Part shown: piece after piece, positions 31,923 through 42,342 of the stretch
Position numbering within the stretch: the first letter of the stretch is position 1
Layout of the letters: every line of letters starts with the position of its first letter
Assembly: GCA_026770025.1 (NCBI GenBank)
Contig: JAMXDE010000057.1
Location: 1-64,000, forward strand
DNA: 64,000 bases
Reading direction: 5' to 3'
Origin: Craspedostauros australis
Lineage: Eukaryota; Bacillariophyta; Bacillariophyceae; Mastogloiales; Achnanthaceae
Position numbers and translations under genes: made by a program
The notes under the pieces: generated by a model
The model's database searches: none
The model's input: the letters and a program-made list of their open reading frames with translations, nothing else
What the model was told of the DNA's origin: nothing

Positions 31923-34655
31923 TTAGGTTCTGGCTTGCAAGTATATGCCAATGACGATGGCGGCGGCAACGACTGCGATTGCCATTGGCGGAATATCTGC
32001 GGTCTTCTTCGTGCTGCCCTCCGAGAAATCCAACGATCTGGTCGTGGGCTTGTCGTTGTCGTTGGCGTCTTCGGATGGGAGAGATAGATCTCGCGTCTTT
32101 GGTTTCTCTTCGACTACCGGTGGTTCGCTTTCGATGCGGCTTCCGTTCGCGGATTCTGTTGGTGGGGATGGAGTTGCCGCGGGAGACTTGAGTGCTTCGT
32201 CCACCTTTGGCTCCTGGGGCTCTTCAGGTACCTCTGCCTTGACGTCTTCCTGGGCATCGTCTGCTGCGGTGGCCTGCTCCTGCGCGGCATCATTGGATTC
32301 TGGTTCCGCAGGTGTGCTCGTCTCCTTGTTTTCACCGGCTGGTGCCGCATCTGTTTCTGCTGCTCCTTCTGCCTCTGTTGGCACGGTCGTGGTGGTGGTT
32401 GATGGGTCGGCAGTCACGTCCGCCTCCATGGCGGGGACTACTTCCCACGAGTCATCCTTCTCGAGGCTTGGCGTTTCTGCTGCGGTCTCAGCATTGTCCG
32501 CTGCATCTTGCGCGGTCTCGGTCTGAGCTGGTGTTGGCGCTTCGGTCACAACTGGCTCTGTCTCTGGCTCAGCTTCGGGCTCAGGTTCAGGCTTGACCTC
32601 GGGCGTGTCAGCTGCGTCTGGCTCGACCTCGGCTGCTTCTGCCTCGGATTTTGCCGGTGCGGCATCTTCCTTGGTGGTGTCTGCTGTTGTTTCCGTCTCG
32701 GCTTCGACTGGTGCTGCCTCTGTCGCTGGTTCGGGATCGGATGCAGCTGTGGCTTCCTTCTCCTCCTTCTCCTCTTCTTCCACTTGGACTGGACCCTCAA
32801 TGTTTGGCTCGGATTCAGCCTGAGCCGAAGGTTCATCTGCTGCTGCTGCTGGTTCGGTTTCGGCCACAACTGCCGACTTTTCTTCCTCCTTCACTGGCTC
32901 CTCAACCTGCGTCTCTTCCGCTTCTTCTAAGTCTGCCTCGGTCGAACTTGCCACTTCTTCCTTCGTTTCGGCAGGTGTTTCAACCGCTGGCTCAGTTTCA
33001 GCTTGAGCCTCAGCTTGAGCGGGTTCAATTTCCGCCGTTGGTGCTTCTGACTCGGCGTTGACTGGAGTCTCCGCCTCGTTGGTCACTTCTGGCTCGATTT
33101 CAGGCGCAGCCGATGCCTCTTCCTTGGTTTCAACTGGCTCTGGGGTGCTGTCGTTGGCCTCAACTGGAGCGTCCACGATTGGTTCGGACGCGGGTTCAAT
33201 TTCTGCCGTTGGTGTTTCTGGTTCTGGCACGGGCGTGACCGCTTCGTCTGTTGCTGCGTCAGGCGCAGGATCGGCTGGCTCCGCGTTGGTCTCCTCTGGA
33301 GTCTCCTCTGGAGTCTCCTCTGGAGTCTCGGTGGGTGGAGTCTTCACAGCTGCATCTGGCTCAGGCTCGGTCTCCTCTACCACTTCGGGCATAGTTGCTG
33401 GTTTGGCCTCTGATTCGACTTCTGCCATATCTGCTGTGGCTGGCGAGTCATCAGCAACTGAAGTGTCCACGGCCGGCTCAGGCTTTGGCGCGACCGCATC
33501 CTCTGTTGGTGTCTCTGCTTCAGGTTCGGTCGCCTTGACTGCCGCTGTGTTGGTTTCCACCGAAGTCTCCACCAGAGTCTCCGCGGCTGGCTCGGCCTCT
33601 TTTGGTGCTTCAGGTTCAACCTCAGATGATTCTGCAGTGTCCGCATTGGTCTCTGTCACGGACTCAGCAGCTGGAGTCTCTGCCGTGGGCTCGGTGTTAG
33701 TGGCAGTCTCCGTTGGCTCCTCTGCTTGTGGCTCAGACTGGACTGGCTCGGGCTTTTCTGCTTCCGCTGGCGTTTCTGTCTGTGGCTCGGTCTCAACCGG
33801 TACCGATGCGGCTCGTTCAGTCTCAACTGGAGTCTCCATTTCTGTTTCCAGCCCTGACTCGACCTCAGCTGTTGCGGCCGGCTCGGCTGTTGTGGTATCT
33901 GATGGTTCTGCCTTGGTTTCGACTGCAGCCTCAGTCTCAGCAACTGGCTCTTTCTCTGGTTCGTCTGGAGTTTCGACTGGAGCTTCAGCCGCAGCCTTGT
34001 CAGTCGCCTCAGGCTCAGCTGCAAGCACGTCTTCTGCCTTTGTCTCGATGTCCTCTGTTGAAGTAGCTTCAGTTGGAGAAGCTTCAGTTGGAGAAGCTTC
34101 GGTTGAAGCAGCTTCGGTTGATTGCGGATCGCTGACGGGGGCAGTGACCTCTTCTGGCTTGATGTCTGCTTGCTCCGTTGCTTCTGGCGCAGTCTCTGTC
34201 ACAGGATCATCCGAAGTCGCAGGAGCTTCGGACGACGCGACAGTTGTCGGTGCCACGCAGGCTGCGAGCGTGCCGGAGTCATTCATGTACTCGATGGCAT
34301 CGTAGTCACCGAGGAACGTGGTGGCGTCGCCTTCGACGAGAAAGACCTGCGGGTACTTGGCACGGATGCCGCTGATGGCAAAGAGCTCGCTGCGGCGGTC
34401 CTTGTTGGCAGGGTCGGCGGCATCCAGCGTTGTGGGTTCGATGTCGTGGGCCGCGAACATGGTCATGACGCGAGTTTGATTTGTGAGCTGTTGGCGGTTG
34501 CCGCTGGAGGGTGACATCAACACCAGGACGGTCTTCTTGTCCGATGACTGTGCTTGCGTCGCAGCGTCGGCATTTCCATCGTTCTTGTTGTCGGGCTTGG
34601 CATCGCTGGGCGATGGTTCCTCAACCAAGGCTGCTGGTTCATTCGCCGTGTCCAT
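31923..34655 (-). CDS. Tail-anchored glutaredoxin-fold protein with acidic repeats
   Basis: A predicted 910-residue intronless protein from the ATG at 34655. Upstream codons in the frame encode Gln/Thr repeats and are probably leader. Residues 42-132 form a thioredoxin/glutaredoxin-like domain of SH3BGR type: KTVLVLMSPSSGNRQQ, LDAADPANKDRRSELF, GIRAKYPQVFLV, FLGDYDAIEYMNDSG. No active-site CxxC is present, so redox catalysis is unlikely. About 740 residues of Glu/Ala/Pro/Thr/Val-rich repeats follow (PAAETPVETE-like). The protein ends with a hydrophobic segment (PPMAIAVVAAAIVIGIYL) and a short basic tail, a tail-anchor arrangement that puts the bulk in the cytosol. The repeats include exact short DNA duplications (12-bp units near 33297). 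Membrane identity and role are unknown. Confidence 0.8.
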   Translation of the reverse strand: MDTANEPAALVEEPSPSDAKPDNKNDGNADAATQAQSSDKKTVLVLMSPSSGNRQQLTNQTRVMTMFAAHDIEPTTLDAADPANKDRRSELFAISGIRAKYPQVFLVEGDATTFLGDYDAIEYMNDSGTLAACVAPTTVASSEAPATSDDPVTETAPEATEQADIKPEEVTAPVSDPQSTEAASTEASPTEASPTEATSTEDIETKAEDVLAAEPEATDKAAAEAPVETPDEPEKEPVAETEAAVETKAEPSDTTTAEPAATAEVESGLETEMETPVETERAASVPVETEPQTETPAEAEKPEPVQSEPQAEEPTETATNTEPTAETPAAESVTETNADTAESSEVEPEAPKEAEPAAETLVETSVETNTAAVKATEPEAETPTEDAVAPKPEPAVDTSVADDSPATADMAEVESEAKPATMPEVVEETEPEPDAAVKTPPTETPEETPEETPEETNAEPADPAPDAATDEAVTPVPEPETPTAEIEPASEPIVDAPVEANDSTPEPVETKEEASAAPEIEPEVTNEAETPVNAESEAPTAEIEPAQAEAQAETEPAVETPAETKEEVASSTEADLEEAEETQVEEPVKEEEKSAVVAETEPAAAADEPSAQAESEPNIEGPVQVEEEEKEEKEATAASDPEPATEAAPVEAETETTADTTKEDAAPAKSEAEAAEVEPDAADTPEVKPEPEPEAEPETEPVVTEAPTPAQTETAQDAADNAETAAETPSLEKDDSWEVVPAMEADVTADPSTTTTTVPTEAEGAAETDAAPAGENKETSTPAEPESNDAAQEQATAADDAQEDVKAEVPEEPQEPKVDEALKSPAATPSPPTESANGSRIESEPPVVEEKPKTRDLSLPSEDANDNDKPTTRSLDFSEGSTKKTADIPPMAIAVVAAAIVIGIYLQART
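33290..33337. repeat. 12-bp repeat inside the acidic repeat gene
   Basis: GTCTCCTCTGGA recurs about four times in tandem. It encodes TPEE units on the minus strand and marks recent repeat expansion. Confidence 0.8.
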
Positions 34656-36787
34656 GGTTGTTGGTTGTTGCTGGCTGTTAGTTGTTGCTGGTTGCTGGTT
34701 GCTGTTGGTTGTTACTGTCGCTGTTGGTTGTCGGTGTTCGTTTTTATGATGGGGGTGACGGTCACTGAACACGATCCATGAATCCACGAGGAACAGGGCA
34801 CGAGCCACGAGCAGAGTGATCCTGATGACGATGATGACGACGACAACAACGACGATGACGAGAGAGTTCGCTCACGGCAGCCAGTCCTGGCAGAATCACC
34901 GTGAGTGGAAATGGATCCGGTGAAACAAAGCGATCCAGACGCGGCGGACATCGCGGTTCCGTGTTTTCTTCTTTGGACTTCATGGAGCGGTCATCGAGAT
35001 CTTCGTTTTGGTATCTTGCGAGAAAATTCACTGTCAAACCTCAAGTCATCGTCTCGCAGGACTGAATCCACGTGAACGAATTCTTCTTTCCTTGTTTGCG
35101 TCGTTGGGTGTGACTGCGAGCAGACAAGCAAGCAACAGCCATGCCACTACTATCTTGATGAGTGTTGGAATACAAGCACGGTATTCACAAATAAACATTA
35201 TGAAAAGAAGAGGCAAGTATGTGCAGAGGAGAGCATGGTGTTCCATATCGTTGTTGATGGTTGGCTTGGCTTGGCTTGGACAAAGAGAAATGGAAAAGAA
35301 CGTCCTCCTTCGTCTCGAGCTGTTGGCTGTTCGACACTGTGCAACCTCAATGATCACCTCGTGGAACTCTACCAGTACTCCGTAATGGACCTTTCAGTGG
35401 CACATCATTCCACAATCAAGACAAGCATACATTCATCAACCATATAGAATACTATTTATACAACTTTTTCTGCTTGGGAGGTAGTATTGTATCTACGAGC
35501 CAGGACGCGTGGTAGCATAGGTACCGTGCTAACATTTTCGTCGATCTGCAAAGATCTTCGAGTCACATGGGTCGACCAGAACCGGGATTCACATCAGCGA
35601 CAAAAGAAACTTCTTGGAGGTTCTACAGTATTCCTGGAAATTCCTGCGTGGGAGTTCTGTGGGAGTCCGCGCCAGACTGATTCTGCGTTCCCCTCTGCGC
35701 TCGTTCGTTGGAGCGGCCCGTGCGTGGAACTGAAGATGGGACCTTACGACTATTCAACAATGCAGCTGTTCATGCATGATACCCAAGGAGGCTACTCAAG
35801 AGTATACTGAATCGTATGATCATATAATATAATATAATATAATATAATATAATATAATACTTGGTTTGGCTGAAGGCGTGTTCAGATGCTTGACCAATGC
35901 TACCCAAGGTTGGTCGACACGCTGATCCGGGTCTGACGCCATGCATCTGACCCCGGAGGATAATTGCGCGTCCATGTCGTGCGTTGCGGTTTGACTGCGA
36001 CGAAGATCCATTGCTGCCATCGGAGTCTTCGATGTCGACATCTATTTCACCTGCTCGGACGAGTACGAATGGGGCGCCTCTGCTTCCGCCATTTCAGCAT
36101 ACTCGTGCTTGTCAGAGCAGCGACATGGAGAACTTCTACACAACATGTCCATCAGAACATTGAGCAAGAAACATCAATCCTCACAAGCATAATCATCAGG
36201 TGCCAAGACTGTCGTACCGCTCGCATCATGTCATGTTGAGGAAAAAGAGCTCTGCGTTGCCTTCACTCATACGTTGATCCCATTGTGTCGCGCGCCGTAC
36301 ATGATGTTCCAATGGCGGTGACGCTGATGCTGGAACTGCGTCGCGCACAACGGGCGCGATGCCATGACGTGAAGATCATCCGCGCAGAGTCGCAAAATGC
36401 CACTGCGTAGCATTCGCGGCCGCACTTGTAGTGTTACATGTATGAGTACGCATGGTACTAGTGATGTTCTTTACGTGTAATATTGGTAAGACTGCAACGC
36501 AGCCTTTCTTTCCGAAGGGCCATGCATTGGCATCAATATGAATGTCGTTGCGCAAATCATCAAAACCACGAGATGTTCTGAAGGATGAATGCATGGGTGG
36601 GTGGACGGGCGTATGTGTGGATTGAAAACACCGGACCCGTTTTCCGTGTGCTCCTTTGGTTAGTGTCGGCAATGAACGACGCCTTCGTGAGGCATGCGGC
36701 ACTTGCCATCTTGGTCCGGCTGCCTGGTTGTCACCTCAGCGCAATACCCGCAGGTCCCCCGTCGCTGATGCCATCCATCGAGGTCAT
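34656..36787. other. Intergenic with a pentanucleotide microsatellite
   Basis: No gene is supported in this 2.1-kb gap. It has CATATAGAATACTATTTATAC at 35440-35460 and an ATAAT microsatellite at 35823-35859. Open frames are short, mostly non-ATG and without motifs. Confidence 0.5.
35823..35859. repeat. ATAAT microsatellite
   Basis: About 7.5 perfect tandem copies of the pentamer ATAAT. Confidence 0.95.
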
Positions 36788-39700
36788 TTAGCCGTCGTCT
36801 TGGTCCTCTTTCTCCTGCTTGAGGCGATCGATGTACCCGAGTTCCTTCTCTGTCTTACTCGTTTTTTTTCTTGGTCCGACCGAGAGTACAGCGTGCTGGC
36901 CATGTTTTGCGGTTGGGCCACGGCGCTTGCTCAACGCTTCCATCGGAGTCTTCAGGATACTGGACTTGTCCACCGCGAAAGGAATGTACGGAAAGTTTCT
37001 TCCTTCATTATCCCAAGGAACTGTGCCTTGTGTACCTGCAACGGTGTATACGCGGTCTCTACCAAAGAGAGGGTCCAGTGCCGGGCTCGCCACTGCGAGG
37101 GCACGTTCCAGGTAGTCTTTCTTGTTCGGACGCGTGTCCTGTGCGAGATCTCTGGATTGGATGCAGATCGATCGCACGCTGTAGCGTTTACCACCTACTT
37201 CGGTGGTCGGCGACTCCGCAAGGAAGGTGACGTACGCGTCTGCGAGCTCGCTGCTGTCGTCCGCAACGTGGATGAGTGGCAGGTAGAAGATCTTGTCCAC
37301 ACCTTCAAATATGCCGGCGTAGTTGACAAATCTTGTCGTCCCGTCGCTCTTGATTAATCGTGGGTTGAAGTCATGCATGTCAGAGGATTGTGTTTCGAGC
37401 TTCCGGATCTCGCTGAGGATGTGGAGTAGGTCCTCATCGACGAACATTGCATAATGGGATGCTAGCTCCTTTTTTATCTTCTTTGAACCAACGTCCGCCA
37501 GTGGAGTTGTTTGTAAGGTTCCGTTTTGGTCAAAGTGAGCCTTGTTCAGTTTGTGAAATTCAGCTTCCGCAGCTCCGTCGGCAGCAGCCTCGATGCGCGC
37601 CACGTCCACTTCTTCCTCCACGAAAGTCAGCGTGGACTTGTGGAAGTACACCGGAGGAATCTCGAAGTCTATGGAAAGTAGTGCCGGATGAGCATCCTTG
37701 AGAGACCAAAAGAGATCGCCGGCGCTTTTTGCCACAGGTTTCACGCCTGAAGTCGTTTCGCATGTGTAGTGGGACACCTGGTTGTTGTCCGACATGCATG
37801 CTTTTGTCCTCATCCCGACCTTGCTCAGAGCAGCAATGATGTCTGCTTCCTGCTGGACAACTGTGCCATGATCGTAACCCTCGGTGGGAGCAGCAAGGAC
37901 GCGCCCGTCCTCATCCTTCTTGACGACGGAGGACGCGGCGATGGCGGCCCCGACCAGCAGCGCGGTGAGGGTTTCAAAGCTGGCTGAGGTTGTTCCCAGG
38001 AACGATTTCTCCGCCGGAACTGCTGGGCCGCCTTGGATCAGCCAAAGGCACAGGAGCTGCATGGCATCACTGAGCTCGAATGGACTTGCCTGCGGCGTGC
38101 GGCCATTTGCCCCTGTGAATGGCTTCGCAGTCACCAAACCATACTCAAAGACCAACCGACGCATGACGGAACCGCCCTCGTCATTCCTGAAGTGTTGGAA
38201 GGTGATCCCGTAATCCATGTTCTTCAGTTGATCATCGTTGAGCGGTTGGCCGAAAGGTTGATCCTGTTGGAAAAGAACAACTGACAAAGCCTGAGATGCC
38301 GCGAGCCGTGCATGGTGCGGTTCGCACAATAGACAATCCATGCCATTGCTTGTCATGAAACGGTTGAAGGTGCGGGAAAGGATAGCATTCTGCTCGTATG
38401 CATTCTCACTTGATTTCTTTCCCTCACGTTCGTTGATGTCTTGTTGATATGCTGACTCGAGCATGTAGATTGAGATCATCCGCGCGTTGGAATCAACGAT
38501 GGCCTTGAGAAGAGGGAACTGCCGAAGCTCTGTGTACTTTGGTATGATGGTATTCGTGTCGTCTCTCGCGAATTCGCAGCGAAGAGTGTCGTAGACTTGG
38601 CCGGGGTTGGTTTTCGCAGAGGGCTGCAAGTGGATGAAGTTTGGAAGTGCAGATCCTGCGATCACTTGCGAGACGCCGATGCCTGCGACAGAGAATAGGA
38701 CTTCGATGTCAATGTGATTGAAGCGATGGGAGTATTTGCCTTCCTCCAGTATTTTCAGCATGTTCTCGGACTCCTGAAAGGACAGGCTCTGTTTTCTCCC
38801 ATACCACGAGGATTGTGTTGCTCCTGGTGGAAGGGGCTTGTCTTTCTCCATCAACTCTTTAGTACATTTGTACTGGATGAACTTCCCCAGCATCTTTCCA
38901 AAGTCTTTGTGGCTCTCAATGATGGCCCGGACAAAGTTTGGGGACCTGCTTGCTTCGTCAATCGCAACGACGATGAACAGTGTAGTCTGCTCTTCGATCT
39001 TACGATCCAACAGTCCCAGGAAGTCGACAAGCCTGTTGAAACTTTTTCGGTCTTGCATGAGGAATGAGTTGACTTGATTTGTGAGCTTCATCCAAGATTT
39101 ATTCATTCGGTCTGTCTTGACGTCGAGACCACTCGATGGAGCAAGAAGTTTCACATCGTCAGTGTTGAGAATGATAGTGAACAGAGCGTTTCTGGTGTAT
39201 GCGCTCGCCGCGAGCTCCACGGTCTTGCCGCTACCACTCTCCTGGTAGTACACATGAACGTTATTGTCCTTGTGGGTGCCTGTTGGTGTGGTTGGCGCCC
39301 TGATGAAGACTCGTTCCGGGAGCATGTCGCGATTTCCTCCATGTCGAAAGCTGGGCTTGCCGATGTAGTGTGCGTAGCCAGTAACTTGATTGCCGTGGCG
39401 TATCCAGGTGTTGTCCAGATCACGATATTCGGTTGTGATTCTCGAGGTGCATTGCAGACCTCGAAAGCCATTGTCATCCTTGTTGAAGACCTCCGATAAC
39501 AGTTTGAGGACTGATTGGCGTGGCTTCGCGGTATCGACGAGTTTGCTATCATCCTCGAATGTACGCGCAATGGAGACGACGCACTGGGGGATTGCTTTAT
39601 TGACACGAAGGAAGGCTGTGAGCCACTCTGCCACCGAGTTGGTGCGCCCCCAATCGATGTCGTTCGTAACCACCTCGTCCAGACGTGGAGCTTCGTGGCC

Positions 39701-39967
39701 ATTGCGCACCTGCCTCAAAATGCTGCGGCGGTAGTCGTCCCATTTCGAAACAATCTTAACATGTGCATTCCGAAGGTCGGTCTCGTTGAAGGCGGTCATG
39801 CCGGCCTTTTGCATGGACATGGTGGCACAGTCCATCAGATATGCTTGTGCCTTGGAGTCATCTTCCAAGTTCGACATGTTGGTCCAGAAAGCCATTGTGT
39901 TGAAGATTGGATTCAAGCGAGTAAGATTCTCCTTGTGCTTTTCCGTCGGCTGTCGAATGTCGCTCAT
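36788..39967 (-). CDS. Large intronless P-loop protein, unassigned
   Basis: The 1059-residue protein starts at an ATG and has no intron or break. Residues 242-249 (QESGSGKT) form a Walker A-like loop whose first Gly is Gln. LFIVVAIDEAS (330-340) is a Walker B-like strand. This order, a non-conserved N-terminal third, then a P-loop NTPase and a long C-terminal part with no known motif, recalls the NTPase module of Crinkler/RHS-type multicopy proteins. The match is by layout only. No signal peptide, membrane segment or nuclease signature is clear. The C-terminus is basic and polar (SVGPRKKTSKTEKELGY). It is isolated in a gene-poor stretch of about 6.7 kb, which fits a dispersed multicopy gene. 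Confidence in the gene is high, in any function low. Confidence 0.75.
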   Translation of the reverse strand: MSDIRQPTEKHKENLTRLNPIFNTMAFWTNMSNLEDDSKAQAYLMDCATMSMQKAGMTAFNETDLRNAHVKIVSKWDDYRRSILRQVRNGHEAPRLDEVVTNDIDWGRTNSVAEWLTAFLRVNKAIPQCVVSIARTFEDDSKLVDTAKPRQSVLKLLSEVFNKDDNGFRGLQCTSRITTEYRDLDNTWIRHGNQVTGYAHYIGKPSFRHGGNRDMLPERVFIRAPTTPTGTHKDNNVHVYYQESGSGKTVELAASAYTRNALFTIILNTDDVKLLAPSSGLDVKTDRMNKSWMKLTNQVNSFLMQDRKSFNRLVDFLGLLDRKIEEQTTLFIVVAIDEASRSPNFVRAIIESHKDFGKMLGKFIQYKCTKELMEKDKPLPPGATQSSWYGRKQSLSFQESENMLKILEEGKYSHRFNHIDIEVLFSVAGIGVSQVIAGSALPNFIHLQPSAKTNPGQVYDTLRCEFARDDTNTIIPKYTELRQFPLLKAIVDSNARMISIYMLESAYQQDINEREGKKSSENAYEQNAILSRTFNRFMTSNGMDCLLCEPHHARLAASQALSVVLFQQDQPFGQPLNDDQLKNMDYGITFQHFRNDEGGSVMRRLVFEYGLVTAKPFTGANGRTPQASPFELSDAMQLLCLWLIQGGPAVPAEKSFLGTTSASFETLTALLVGAAIAASSVVKKDEDGRVLAAPTEGYDHGTVVQQEADIIAALSKVGMRTKACMSDNNQVSHYTCETTSGVKPVAKSAGDLFWSLKDAHPALLSIDFEIPPVYFHKSTLTFVEEEVDVARIEAAADGAAEAEFHKLNKAHFDQNGTLQTTPLADVGSKKIKKELASHYAMFVDEDLLHILSEIRKLETQSSDMHDFNPRLIKSDGTTRFVNYAGIFEGVDKIFYLPLIHVADDSSELADAYVTFLAESPTTEVGGKRYSVRSICIQSRDLAQDTRPNKKDYLERALAVASPALDPLFGRDRVYTVAGTQGTVPWDNEGRNFPYIPFAVDKSSILKTPMEALSKRRGPTAKHGQHAVLSVGPRKKTSKTEKELGYIDRLKQEKEDQDDG

Positions 39968-41334
39968 CTTGCTGTTGACAACCGTTCAGCGAAAGTGATT
40001 GGAGGCGAAAGGGCAACAGCAACAAGAAACCGTGGAGTTCTGGTGTTAGTGTGAGTGTTGTTGTTGATGGTGCCGTCGATATCGACAACAATGTTTGATT
40101 CTGCTCACCTTGTCTTGTTTTGTTCTGCCTTTGTGAGGACTCCAGTCAAGCTCCGCTTAGCTTTGAATCCTTCGGTTGCCTTCGAATCACCTCGTCCTGT
40201 CGTGTCGTGTGGTGGCGTTGTGTGCAGTGGCAGTGGCAGCGGCGCTGTTCGGTACCTGCGATGAATCTATGTGTGTGCTTTCTCCGCTGCTCTCCGAGGT
40301 ACTCCTTGACCTATCAATACGAGTACTGAGGAGGTTGGAGAAGGCGTGGCCGGTTCTGATGGTTGAGTGGTGTGGGTGTGTTGATGTCGTTTGTGATGAT
40401 GTCGTTGATTATGATGAAAATGATGATGCTGATGATGGCCGTGCTCTCTTGGATGAGTTTGTGATTATGGAACGAGGAAAGCCTCGAGAGAGTGAATGCT
40501 GGGTGCGTATGATGAGACCAACAGTTTGTTGTTCTTGGTCTCCTCAACTTTTGTGTCTGTTGGAATCTTTTTGTGCGTTCCTGGTCAGTGCCAACCACAC
40601 AGATTAGACTCACAGAGCACTCAGGTTTTGTTTGCTGAACCAACCACACGGATGAGACTCACAGAACACTCAGGTTTTGCTGTGCTGTCGTTTTTCCGTG
40701 GCGTCTCCACCTTCCCCTTGGTGATGGTTGCTCTTGTCCATGTTCGACAGCGTGTTGTTTGGAATGCACGGCTCCACGGTGAGCATTGTTGGATGATGAA
40801 CTCGTTGGAGTTGCTGCCTCTACTCCGAAGAGAGAGAGCGAGAGAGAGAGGGCGAGGTTTCTGTGTGCCTTGTCTGGCACAAGATCCATCACCATCGTTT
40901 TGTGTTGTCTGACACGATCCATCACCATTGTTGTGCCTCGTCCACGCTGTTTTCGTCACATTGAATTCGGGACACGTTTCGTGTTCTCCAAACCCGGTTC
41001 TCCGATCCGATTGTTCTGATAGAGTCGACTGAATCATTCCGACATCTTTCTCCAACCACACAAAACGTCACGAGAAGAAGAATGCCAAACCACAACCCGA
41101 TCACGCGCATGTGCCGCGGCGATCATTCCTGCCACTGCTCACGTATCCAAACACAGCACAGTCCTCCTGTCGCTGTTGGTGCTGATGCCGATACCAATCC
41201 CAGCACGGACACACACACAGACACTCACACTCCATGAGAACACCCACAGCAACCTGACCGGCAGAACACAATTCGAGAAAAGGATTCTGCAAGCACACCA
41301 ACAGCCATCCATAAATTCGTCTATCAAAGCCACC
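39968..41334. other. Divergent intergenic region
   Basis: Lies between the P-loop gene (minus) and DapB (plus). An approximate 52-bp direct repeat is visible around 40600-40680: two stretches share ACCACACxGATxAGACTCACAGA followed by ACTCAGGTTTTG. No gene is supported. Confidence 0.5.
40595..40680. repeat. Short direct repeat, two copies
   Basis: CAACCACAC..GAT(T/G)AGACTCACAGA..ACTCAGGTTTTG occurs twice in tandem, at about 40595-40630 and 40642-40679. This is a local duplication of about 50 bp. Confidence 0.7.
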
Positions 41335-42342
41335 ATGTTTCGTCTGAGCAACCTCATCATCGCGCTTTCGCTTTCCACGGCGAGCGCCTTCCAGCATGTC
41401 GCCATCACAACGCAGCAACAGCAGCGATCGGCATCCACGGCAGTCTCCCGTCTGTCGATGGCCGCCGATGACACCGTCGATGCCTTCATCATGGTCAACG
41501 GCATGCCAGGACCCATGGCCACCGCGGCTGCCGAGGCCTGCCTGCGCAAGGGGTTGAAGCTGTCGCCCATCGCCATGACGGGACCCGACATCCCGGAATG
41601 CACCATCACCGTCAGTGACGACGTCTCCGGCAAGTCGTCCGATGTGCGCCTCATCCCCTCCAACCAGAAGGATGACATCAAGACCCGCATCGCGGACCTC
41701 AAGGAGAAGAAGTCGGCATCCGTGCTGGCCATCGATTACACGCATCCATCCGCCGTCAATTCCAACGCCTTGTTCTACGCCGAAAACGACGTGCCGTTCG
41801 TCATGGGCACGACGGGCGGAGACCGCGAGAAACTGCTGCAGGACATGGAATCGGCCAAGCACTTCGCCGTCATCGCGCCAAACATGGGCAAGCAGATCGT
41901 CGCCATGCAGGCCGCGTTGGAGGAGTTGGCCACGAAGTACCCTGCCGCCTTTGCGGGATACAAGCTGGAGGTCACGGAGAGCCACCAAAAGACCAAGGCC
42001 GACACATCCGGCACGGCCAAGGCCGTCATCGATTCTCTCAAGGTGCTCAGCGACAACGCTGACTACACCTACGACGATGTCGCCATGATCCGGGATGATG
42101 TCAAGTCAGTCGAGTTCGGCGTGCCCGCGGATGCCATCAATGGACATGCCTTCCACACGTACACCTTGACGAGTGCCGACAAGTCCGTGCAGTTTCAGTT
42201 GCAGCACAATGTCGCCGGAAGAACGGTCTACGCCGAAGGTACGGCAGATGCCGTCAAGTTCCTCGCTCAGAAGGTGCAGACGGAATCGGAGGGCAAGGTG
42301 TACAGCATGATCAACGTCTTGGAGGCCGGTGCTTTGGAGTAA
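41335..42342 (+). CDS. DAPB: 4-hydroxy-tetrahydrodipicolinate reductase, plastid form
   Basis: DapB reduces the tetrahydrodipicolinate precursor with NAD(P)H in the diaminopimelate route to lysine. The 335-residue protein starts at CACCATGTT. A signal peptide ends at ASA-F19, a textbook heterokont plastid signal, followed by a Ser/Gln-rich transit stretch. The nucleotide-binding strand is FIMVNGMPGPMA (51-62). Later blocks are LAIDYTHPSAVNSN (131-144), VMGTTGG (157-162), IAPNMGKQIVAM (180-191) and the catalytic ESHQKTKADTSGTAKA (215-230). The ESHQ..K.DTSGTAKA form is that of plant and algal DapB rather than the E. coli HHRHK form. There is no intron. Function and location are well supported. 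Confidence 0.95.
   Translation: MFRLSNLIIALSLSTASAFQHVAITTQQQQRSASTAVSRLSMAADDTVDAFIMVNGMPGPMATAAAEACLRKGLKLSPIAMTGPDIPECTITVSDDVSGKSSDVRLIPSNQKDDIKTRIADLKEKKSASVLAIDYTHPSAVNSNALFYAENDVPFVMGTTGGDREKLLQDMESAKHFAVIAPNMGKQIVAMQAALEELATKYPAAFAGYKLEVTESHQKTKADTSGTAKAVIDSLKVLSDNADYTYDDVAMIRDDVKSVEFGVPADAINGHAFHTYTLTSADKSVQFQLQHNVAGRTVYAEGTADAVKFLAQKVQTESEGKVYSMINVLEAGALE

Noticed and set aside
33058-34305. Plus-strand open frame of 415 codons rich in Ser/Gly/Val/Ala
   Set aside because: It is the mirror of the acidic repeat protein on the minus strand, with no domain of its own.
35500-35620. tRNA-like box A/B pattern (GTGGTAGCATAGG..TTCGAGTC)
   Set aside because: The expected T stem does not pair and no acceptor stem can be drawn.
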